DNA of 15,908 nt, taken from assembly GCA_011051635.1 (NCBI GenBank), contig DRKV01000171.1:1-15908 (forward strand). The letters run 5' to 3'. This stretch comes from Chloroflexota bacterium (GTDB lineage: Bacteria; Chloroflexota; Anaerolineae; Anaerolineales; DRKV01). The position numbers were made by a program, and so were the translations under genes. Shown here one piece after another: positions 8,023 through 13,200 of the stretch (positions are counted from its first letter, which is position 1; the number at the start of each line of letters is the position of its first letter). The notes under the pieces were generated by a model that worked only from the letters and a program-made list of their open reading frames with translations, made no database searches and was not told where the DNA came from.

Positions 8023-9024
8023 ACGTCTCGTCCCGACGATAAGAAGAAACCCCTGACGGGGGAACTGTATTCCCATAAACTGGAGCACAGCGCATTCCGG
8101 GCCTTGCGGCAAGGATACGAGACCAACGCCTTGTATTTGTTCCGCGAGGTGGTGGAGCGCAACCCCAACAATGTGCGCGCCTGGAGAGCGTTGATAGACC
8201 TCGAACCCGATATTGACGCTAAAGTGGTCGCAGCCGAGCGCGTTCTGAAATTGGAACCTTTTGATGACGAGGTGCGCGCCCGTATGGAGGCCCTGCGTCA
8301 CAAGCAGGAGCGGGTTTATCGACAGAAGAAAGGCTGGGCGCAAGAACAAGTAGCGCGGGCGCAAGAATATGAGCAGAACAGGCGGATAGATGAGGCGCGC
8401 GCTGTCCTGGAAGATGTGGTAAGGGTTTTTCAAGATGATGTGCGGGCCTGGCGGATGTTGGCGAGACTGCGCCAGGATGATATGGATGGACTTATCCAGG
8501 CCTTGGAGCAGATTGTGCGGTGCGACCCGGAAGACAAGCGTAGCCGTGCCGCCTTGGCGCGTTGGCGGTATCTGCGCGAGCACCCTCTGGAATTGGCCGC
8601 CTGGCACGAAGACCGGGGAAACCTGGAACGCGCTCTGGAAATCTGGCGGCAGCAAACCCTGTACGCCCGCACGCCGCGGGAATGGCGCAGGATTTATCAC
8701 AACGTCCAGCGCCTGGACCGGATGCTCCGCACCGGCGAAAATCGCCGTTTCCCTTTCGGAGCGGTTGCCCGTCTCGCTTTTCTCCCTCTGGCCTTGTACT
8801 TTTTCCTGCTTGGATTGCAAACCCATCTGGATTTTATGGCTGTGACGCAGGATGAGTGGCTGTCGGGGATAGGGGTGTTTGTCGGTGGGCTGTTGCTGTC
8901 CCTGCTCTACGTGGACGATGTGGCCCCCGACGGTTTGTGGCGCGCTTCCGTGCTGGCGCGCTGGCTCGTCGGGCTGCTGGGCTGGAGCATCTTGCTGCTG
9001 CCTTTTGTGCTTTTGTTGTTCTGA
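8023..9024 (+). CDS. TPR-like helical-repeat protein with three C-terminal membrane helices, function unknown
   Basis: Not a family I can name. About 333 residues if read from the ACG at 8023, the only position with ideal spacing (8 bases) behind the strong AGGAGG at 8009-8014; no ATG, GTG or TTG exists there in frame, and the upstream TTG at 7897 precedes the promoter. Residues 18-235 are charged amphipathic helices with TPR-like periodicity (A-Y-L-F-R-E-V-V-E-R-N-P-N-N and similar Asp/Asn-Pro turns), probably three or more degenerate repeats. Hydrophobic stretches at about 249-267, 280-296 and 308-333 should be membrane helices, leaving the repeat part on one face, likely cytoplasmic, as a protein-binding scaffold. 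The 3' end overlaps the convergent glycerate kinase frame by 118 bases. Coding status is firm; the start is not. Confidence 0.75.
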   Translation, partial: TSRPDDKKKPLTGELYSHKLEHSAFRALRQGYETNALYLFREVVERNPNNVRAWRALIDLEPDIDAKVVAAERVLKLEPFDDEVRARMEALRHKQERVYRQKKGWAQEQVARAQEYEQNRRIDEARAVLEDVVRVFQDDVRAWRMLARLRQDDMDGLIQALEQIVRCDPEDKRSRAALARWRYLREHPLELAAWHEDRGNLERALEIWRQQTLYARTPREWRRIYHNVQRLDRMLRTGENRRFPFGAVARLAFLPLALYFFLLGLQTHLDFMAVTQDEWLSGIGVFVGGLLLSLLYVDDVAPDGLWRASVLARWLVGLLGWSILLLPFVLLLF

Positions 9025-10412
9025 GTGGGGCCAAGCGGGGGGAGAGCGAACAGGAAGGTCAGGTCGTTGACATTGGTCTGGGTGGGGCCGGGTTTGAGTA
9101 AATCCCCCAAGGCCTCGAAAAAATGGTAAGAATCGTTGCGCCGCAGGAAATCCTCCGGCGAGAGACCGGCCTGCCGGGCGCGGACCAGGGTTTCTCCCGT
9201 TACCACAGCCCCCGCCGCGTCGGTCGGGCCGTCCCCGCCGTCGGTTGCCAGGCTGACCAGGACAAGGCCGGGCAGCCCTGCCAGGTCGCGCACCGCGCCT
9301 AAAGCGAGTTCCTGATTGCGGCCTCCCAATCCCTCGCCGCGCAGGGTGACGGTGGTCTCGCCACCGGCCACCAGACAGGCCGGGCGGGGGAGCGGGTTCT
9401 CGCTGCGGGCTATCTCGCTCAGGATGGCTGCCAGGAAGCGCCCCGCTTCGCGGGCCTCCCCTTGCAGGGCGGTGGTTAACAGGAGGGTGCGAAATCCCTC
9501 GGCAGCGGCCTGCTTCAAGGCAGCGCGGGCTGCCAGGGGGTTGTCGCCCACTATCAGGTTGCGCACCCCCTCGAAAACGGGGTCCGTCTCCTTTCCCGTT
9601 TCGGGGATTTCCCCCGCCGCCCCGCGGCGCAGGTGTTCCAGAATCTCCGGCGGGGTCTTCTCCACCAAATCGTATTTGCGGAGAATCGCCAGGGCGTCCA
9701 GAAAGGTGGTCGGGTCGGGGACGGTGGGGCCGGATGCAATCACGTCCAGCGGGGAGCCGACCACATCGGAGAGAATGAGAGTCAGGACGGCGGCGGGAGC
9801 AGCCCAGCGGGCCAGCCCGCCCCCTTTGACCGCGTCCAGGTGCTTGCGCAGGCAGTTGATTTCGCGGATGTCCGCGCCGCAGGCCAATAGATAGCGGGTG
9901 AGGCTTTGCAGGGCGGCGAGCGAGACGCCGGGGACGGGGGCGGTCATCAGGGCGGAGCCGCCGCCAGAGATGAGGGCCAGCACCAGGTCGTCGGGGCGCG
10001 TTTCGGAGAGCAGCGCCCGAATGCGGCGGGTGGCCTGCACGCTGTCTTCACCGGGGACGGGGTGGGATGCCTCGTACAGGTACAGACGGGGATGGGGCGC
10101 TTCGGGGGGCGCCTGTCCGCGCTTGGCGACGATGATTCCTGCGTATAGCCATTGTCCTAAAACATCTGCCGCCGCCTCTGCCATCGAAACGCTGGCTTTC
10201 CCCGCCGCCACAAGGTAAACCCGCCCCCCTTCGGCGGGCCGCCAGGCGAAATCTCCGGCGTGCAAGGCGTCGCCCTCCCAGTGCAGGGAACGGCGGACGG
10301 CCTCGGCGGGGTCTGCCGCGTTCAGCGCTGCGGCCATGATGCGGCTGATGGCCGTTCCCCGGTGCGATTTGCGCAGACTTTCGGTGAGAAGGGAGGCGGG
10401 GGAGACAAGCAT
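8907..10412 (-). CDS. Glycerate 2-kinase, MOFRL family
   Basis: 501 residues from the ATG at 10412; an in-frame TTG at 10430 lies in the U-tract of a hairpin and is less likely. The family phosphorylates glycerate with ATP to 2-phosphoglycerate in the cytoplasm, feeding lower glycolysis. Visible signatures: GKAS at 71-74, SGGGSAL at 149-155, the Arg189-Lys190 region with DAVKGGGLA, LSDVVGSPLDVIASGPT, then the C-terminal MOFRL half with AGGETTV, GGRNQELAL and DGPTDAAGA. The family usually ends soon after a TNVNDL motif, but here about 45 extra Ser/Thr/Pro-rich residues follow, encoded antisense to the membrane helices of the neighbouring gene. No Shine-Dalgarno precedes the start. The upstream 58-residue gene is in the same direction, but a terminator-like hairpin lies between them. 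Confidence 0.9.
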   Translation of the reverse strand: MLVSPASLLTESLRKSHRGTAISRIMAAALNAADPAEAVRRSLHWEGDALHAGDFAWRPAEGGRVYLVAAGKASVSMAEAAADVLGQWLYAGIIVAKRGQAPPEAPHPRLYLYEASHPVPGEDSVQATRRIRALLSETRPDDLVLALISGGGSALMTAPVPGVSLAALQSLTRYLLACGADIREINCLRKHLDAVKGGGLARWAAPAAVLTLILSDVVGSPLDVIASGPTVPDPTTFLDALAILRKYDLVEKTPPEILEHLRRGAAGEIPETGKETDPVFEGVRNLIVGDNPLAARAALKQAAAEGFRTLLLTTALQGEAREAGRFLAAILSEIARSENPLPRPACLVAGGETTVTLRGEGLGGRNQELALGAVRDLAGLPGLVLVSLATDGGDGPTDAAGAVVTGETLVRARQAGLSPEDFLRRNDSYHFFEALGDLLKPGPTQTNVNDLTFLFALPPLGPTQNNKSTKGSSKMLQPSSPTSQRASTEARHKPSGATSST

Positions 10413-10424
10413 GATTTGTTGCTC

Positions 10425-10460
10425 AAACAAACGTGCCCGCCTGGGCTGCAGGGGGGCACG
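10425..10460 (-). terminator. Intrinsic terminator-like hairpin between the 58-residue gene and glycerate kinase
   Basis: On the minus strand CGTGCCC (10454-10460) pairs with GGGCACG (10432-10438); after a one-base mismatch, CCTG pairs with CAGG around a five-base loop. The 29-base hairpin is followed by TTTGTTT (10425-10431). It ends 12 bases before the glycerate kinase ATG, so it could end the small transcript, act as an attenuator, or both. Confidence 0.6.
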
Positions 10461-10478
10461 GGAAGAAATCTTGCCGGC

Positions 10479-10655
10479 TTATTTGTCCAGGTCTTTCAGG
10501 TCGTTGGGCAAATAAACGCTGATGCGCCGGATTTTCTCCATGAGGCGCTCGCGCTCTTTGGCATCTTTGGATGCCGCCAGTTTGGCCTTGAGTTGATGGA
10601 GTTTGGCGCGGCGCTGCCGTCGGCGGCGCAGTTCTTTATCTCGTACGCGTGACAT
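10479..10655 (-). CDS. Small basic protein of 58 residues (resembles DUF6800-type proteins)
   Basis: ATG at 10655 is fixed by AAGGAGG (10661-10667) five bases upstream; the frame extends to 10706 but without support. The protein begins MSRVRDKELRRRRQRR, continues with an Arg/Lys/Ala/Leu-rich helical stretch and closes with KIRRISVYLPNDLKDLDK. It resembles, from memory, the small DUF6800 proteins that start with an Arg-rich ELRRRR segment; a profile search would settle that. It has no membrane segment, Cys or catalytic motif. The basic helix suggests contact with nucleic acid or ribosomes, which is inference only. The excellent ribosome site and a TACAAT about 40 bases upstream indicate a real, expressed gene. 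Confidence 0.75.
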   Translation of the reverse strand: MSRVRDKELRRRRQRRAKLHQLKAKLAASKDAKERERLMEKIRRISVYLPNDLKDLDK

Positions 10656-10694
10656 GCACACCTCCTTGAAAAAAATGGGATTTTGGATGCCGCT

Positions 10695-10700
10695 ATTGTA
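10695..10700 (-). promoter_or_regulatory. -10 promoter element of the 58-residue gene
   Basis: TACAAT on the minus strand, placing initiation near 10688 and giving an untranslated leader of about 33 bases. The same bases overlap the TTGTAC (10697-10702) that could be the -35 of the opposing promoter. The minus -35 region is poor. Confidence 0.4.
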
Positions 10701-10723
10701 CCGCAAAACCGCGGCGATATAAT
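10697..10723 (+). promoter_or_regulatory. Plus-strand promoter, TTGTAC-15-TATAAT
   Basis: TTGTAC at 10697-10702 and a perfect TATAAT at 10718-10723 with a short 15-base spacer. Transcription would begin near 10730, about 250 bases before the hydrolase-VOC gene, and run through the 10-bp repeat array. It is either a second, long-leader promoter for that gene or the promoter of an untranslated RNA. Confidence 0.35.
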
Positions 10724-10821
10724 CCCACTAGGGCCGACGCAGAAAGGGGTAGAACAACTGTTTGTATTTGTCTTGCAGGGATGTACTTGCGTTTCGCAGA
10801 ATTGCGGCAGGCGCTCTGCTG

Positions 10822-10891
10822 GAATCATGCGCTTCTCTGCGCAAATCAGCGGGCGTCAGCGCAATCTGCGTTCTTCAGGCGATTTCTCTGC
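10822..10891. repeat. Degenerate tandem array with about 10-bp period
   Basis: Seven imperfect units of 9-11 bases, most ending in a TCNGCG-like core: breaks fall at about 10822, 10832, 10842, 10852, 10862, 10871 and 10882 (for example CTTCTCTGCG, CAAATCAGCG, GGCGTCAGCG, CAATCTGCG). Read on the minus strand it gives the CGCAGATT-like phrasing seen in dispersed intergenic repeats of many bacteria. The rest of 10656-10981 holds only promoter elements and no convincing gene. Confidence 0.5.
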
Positions 10892-10946
10892 ATTTTCTGA
10901 GTGTTCCCCGTACAGAAATTGAAGGTGCGATTCTGCGGCTTTGTGG

Positions 10947-10974
10947 TATAGTGTTTGAAACCGCTTTGTGGAGG
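10947..10974 (+). promoter_or_regulatory. Proximal -10 element and ribosome site of the hydrolase-VOC gene
   Basis: TATAGT at 10947-10952 would start RNA near 10959. GTGGAGG at 10968-10974 lies 7 bases before the GTG at 10982 and decides that start over the in-frame TTG at 10955. No -35 at standard spacing is evident. Confidence 0.5.
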
Positions 10975-10981
10975 TTGTGTC

Positions 10982-12151
10982 GTGACCGTTGAACCCCTTG
11001 TCGTGAAAGTTCGTCAACCCAGGCAATCCCGTGTGGGGACCACTCCTTTGTCGTCTGTGAAACATCCCATGCTGGTGCTTCTGCACGGCGCGGGCAGCGA
11101 CGAGATGCAGTTGTTTGGCATGGCGGACGAAATTGACGACCGCTGGCTGGTGGTGGGCATCCGTGCCCCCATCGCCCAGGCAAAAGGCGCATTTGTGTGG
11201 TATCGGGTCTCCCCGTTTGATATTTCCAGGGTCAACGAGACGGATGTTCTTACGGGGGCGGAGCGGTTGACCCGCACGCTGCAGGATGCGCTTGCCGCCT
11301 GGAGAGCCGACCCTGCTCAGGTGTTTCTCCTGGGAGTTGACCAGGGGGCCACGATGGCGCTGAACCTGTTTTTGATGTACCCGGCGCTGGTGAGCGGGGT
11401 GGCTGCTTTTGCAGGGGCGACCTGGGACAGTATGCGCTATGCCGCTACCGACCGGCCAGCCCTGAAGGGCAAGCCGCTTTTCCTGGCCTACGGCGCGCAC
11501 GATACGGTGATTCCCTTGCAGGTGGCGCGCCAGGCCCGGAAATTTTTCCTGGAATACGAGATGGATGTTACCTATCGGGAATACCACGGGGTGACGCACA
11601 GTTTGCAACGGCGGGTGTGGAGCGACATGCTGGTCTGGACGGCGGAGCGCATGGAACGCACGCAGCGCCGCAGGCGCCGCGTGCGGCTGCAAGCCCGCCT
11701 GGGCTACGTAACGCTGCGGGTGCGCAATCTGGAGCGTTCGATGTTGTTCTATCAGCGTTTTCTGGGCTTGCGGCTGGTGGAGCGCGTCGGTCGGGCTTAC
11801 GTTTTCCTTTCGGGCAGCGGGCGACACCACGACCTGGCCCTGTTCCATGCCGGCACCGATGCTTTGGACCAGCCCTCCGGCACGATAGGGGTCTCGGAGA
11901 TGGCTTTTGAGGTGCCCGACCAGCGGGTGTTTGCACAGGTGTACCGCAAACTGGAGGAAGCCCGTTTGCCGGTCAAAGCGATTGACCGCCTGATTGCCTG
12001 GGAATTGCGCTTTAGCGACCCGGACGGCAACCGGGTGGTGGTGTATTGCGATAACCGTGACCTGCCCGGCGCAGCCGATTTGTGGCAGGGACGCGATTTG
12101 CCCTTGCCGCGGGAGAAAATCTTCTCTGCTCTGTCCGAGGGGGACGTGTAG
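10982..12151 (+). CDS. Fusion of a carboxylesterase/phospholipase-type alpha/beta hydrolase with a VOC domain
   Basis: 389 residues from the GTG at 10982. Residues 28-225 match the phospholipase/carboxylesterase hydrolase family (PF02230 type): HGAGSD at 35-40 for the oxyanion region, the nucleophile elbow at 118-122, the acid Asp174 in GAHDTVIP and His206 in VTHS. The elbow reads GVDQG, so the usual Ser is Asp120; this Asp-Asp-His set is otherwise known in epoxide hydrolases and haloalkane dehalogenases. After an Arg-rich linker (224-239), residues 240-358 form a VOC domain like extradiol dioxygenases, but the three usual metal ligands are Tyr242, Glu306 and Val353 by motif alignment. Related separate proteins occur together in the Bacillus mhq quinone-response operons, so a role with aromatic or quinone compounds is conceivable. 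No signal peptide; cytoplasmic. It converges on menA with 9 bases between stops. Confidence 0.85.
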   Translation: MTVEPLVVKVRQPRQSRVGTTPLSSVKHPMLVLLHGAGSDEMQLFGMADEIDDRWLVVGIRAPIAQAKGAFVWYRVSPFDISRVNETDVLTGAERLTRTLQDALAAWRADPAQVFLLGVDQGATMALNLFLMYPALVSGVAAFAGATWDSMRYAATDRPALKGKPLFLAYGAHDTVIPLQVARQARKFFLEYEMDVTYREYHGVTHSLQRRVWSDMLVWTAERMERTQRRRRRVRLQARLGYVTLRVRNLERSMLFYQRFLGLRLVERVGRAYVFLSGSGRHHDLALFHAGTDALDQPSGTIGVSEMAFEVPDQRVFAQVYRKLEEARLPVKAIDRLIAWELRFSDPDGNRVVVYCDNRDLPGAADLWQGRDLPLPREKIFSALSEGDV

Positions 12152-12165
12152 GATAACCGCCTACA
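12147..12165. terminator. Small hairpin shared by two convergent stop codons (weak)
   Basis: TGTAGG (12147-12152) and CCTACA (12160-12165) are inverted repeats around a 7-base loop, and each arm contains the stop codon of one of the two converging genes. There is no T-tract on either strand, so terminator function is doubtful. Confidence 0.2.
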
Positions 12166-13036
12166 GCAGAATCCCCGCCGCGAAGAGAATGGCGTAGAGC
12201 AAAGTCAACTGCCCCGTTTTTGCCAGCGCCTGGTTGAGAATCCGCCCCTTTTGAGTGGAGACGACCATCCACACTTGGTAGGCCGCGGGGAGAGAGAGCA
12301 GGGTCAACAACACCCAGGGGGAAGTCTGGCCGCTGAGCCATAAAATCACCGCCACGAGGTAACTGGCAATCAGGAGGAGGGCGTATTCGGCCTTTGTGCC
12401 GTTTTCTCCCAGGAAGACGGCCAGGGTGTGTTTACCCGTCTTGCGGTCGGTCTCGATATCCCGCAGGTTGTTGACCACCAGAATGGCGGTGGTGAGAAAG
12501 CCCATCGGCAGGGCTGCCCACCACGCCAGGGCGGGGACGGCGTGCATCTGGACGTAAACCGTCCCGCAAACCGCCGCCAGCCCGAAAAACAGGAAGACGA
12601 ACAGGTCGCCCAGGCCGTAGTAGCCGAGGGGATAGGGGCCGCCGGTGTAGGCGATGGCCGAAATGATAGATGCCACGCCGATGGCGAGAATCGGCCAGCC
12701 GCCCACCCGGATGAGATACAAGCCCACCAGAGCGGCCACGCCGAAGGAGACCCACATGCCGGCGAAGACCTGTTTCAGGCTGAGCAGTCCCGTTTGCGTG
12801 ACGCGGACCGGGCCGAGGCGTTCGTCGGTATCGTTGCCTTTTTGGAAATCATAGGCGTCGTTGGCGAAGTTCGAGCCAATCTGGATGAACAGGGCGCCGA
12901 CGAAAGCGGCCAGCCAGGGCAAAAAACGGAATTGACCGAAAGCCGCAGCCACCGCTCCGCCGACGATGACGGGCGCTGCCGCTGCGGGCAAAGTCTTGGG
13001 GCGGGAAGCAAGAATCCAGGGGTTGGGTTGGGGCAT
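12161..13036 (-). CDS. menA: 1,4-dihydroxy-2-naphthoate prenyltransferase (UbiA family)
   Basis: 291 residues from the ATG at 13036. The family joins a polyprenyl chain to 1,4-dihydroxy-2-naphthoate in the membrane, giving demethylmenaquinone, the penultimate step of menaquinone synthesis. The first Asp-rich motif is NDAYDFQKGND at 59-69 and the second is DIETD at 193-197 in NNLRDIETDRKTGKHTL; GPVRVTQTGLL and the SRPKTLPAA N-terminus are typical of MenA rather than other UbiA members. About eight or nine hydrophobic helices fill the rest. No Shine-Dalgarno precedes the ATG; the upstream strand is a CCTAAC-type tandem repeat, and the CAACCCC motif continues into the first codons (MPQPNP). It lies 148 bases after the GH31 gene on the same strand and could share its transcript. 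No other menaquinone gene is in the window. Confidence 0.9.
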   Translation of the reverse strand: MPQPNPWILASRPKTLPAAAAPVIVGGAVAAAFGQFRFLPWLAAFVGALFIQIGSNFANDAYDFQKGNDTDERLGPVRVTQTGLLSLKQVFAGMWVSFGVAALVGLYLIRVGGWPILAIGVASIISAIAYTGGPYPLGYYGLGDLFVFLFFGLAAVCGTVYVQMHAVPALAWWAALPMGFLTTAILVVNNLRDIETDRKTGKHTLAVFLGENGTKAEYALLLIASYLVAVILWLSGQTSPWVLLTLLSLPAAYQVWMVVSTQKGRILNQALAKTGQLTLLYAILFAAGILL

Positions 13037-13045
13037 GGGATGGGG

Positions 13046-13086
13046 GTTAGGAGGTTGGGAGTTAGGAGGTTAGGAGTTAGGGGTTG
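13046..13086. repeat. Tandem array 1, GTTAGGA(G) units of 7-8 bp
   Basis: Plus strand: GTTAGGAG, GTTGGGA, GTTAGGAG, GTTAGGA, GTTAGGG, then a partial GTTG. It is the first of three unrelated short arrays filling the gap between menA and the GH31 gene and occupies the usual ribosome-site region of menA. Confidence 0.8.
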
Positions 13087-13102
13087 CAGGGACAAAGATG
13101 CC

Positions 13103-13137
13103 GTACCCTGTACGCTGTACGCCGTACGCTGTACACT
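13103..13137. repeat. Tandem array 2, GTACGCT heptamers
   Basis: Five exact-length heptamers on the plus strand: GTACCCT, GTACGCT, GTACGCC, GTACGCT, GTACACT. Each contains the palindrome GTAC, so both strands look alike at 7-bp spacing. Confidence 0.85.
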
Positions 13138-13144
13138 GACACCT

Positions 13145-13200
13145 GCCCACTTTCCCACTTGCAAACTTTCACACTTGCATACTTTCACACTTGCAACCTT
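13145..13200. repeat. Tandem array 3, octamers ending in ACTT, overlapping the GH31 stop
   Basis: Seven octamers on the plus strand, mostly ending ACTT, with TCACACTT alternating with GCAAACTT or GCATACTT, so the higher-order period is 16 bp. The array crosses the GH31 stop codon (13185-13187) and encodes its last residues LQV on the minus strand. Confidence 0.85.

Noticed and set aside
10656..10706. Upstream extension of the 58-residue protein
   Set aside because: It would read through the strong AAGGAGG site, and the Phe-rich extension lacks a ribosome site of its own.
10781..10900. 39-codon plus-strand frame in the intergenic region
   Set aside because: It is made largely of the 10-bp repeat array, has a poor ribosome site, and gives a Cys/Phe-rich product without resemblance to anything known.
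13044..13200. Possible CRISPR array
   Set aside because: Units are 7-8 bp with no spacers and no cas genes nearby; these are simple tandem repeats.
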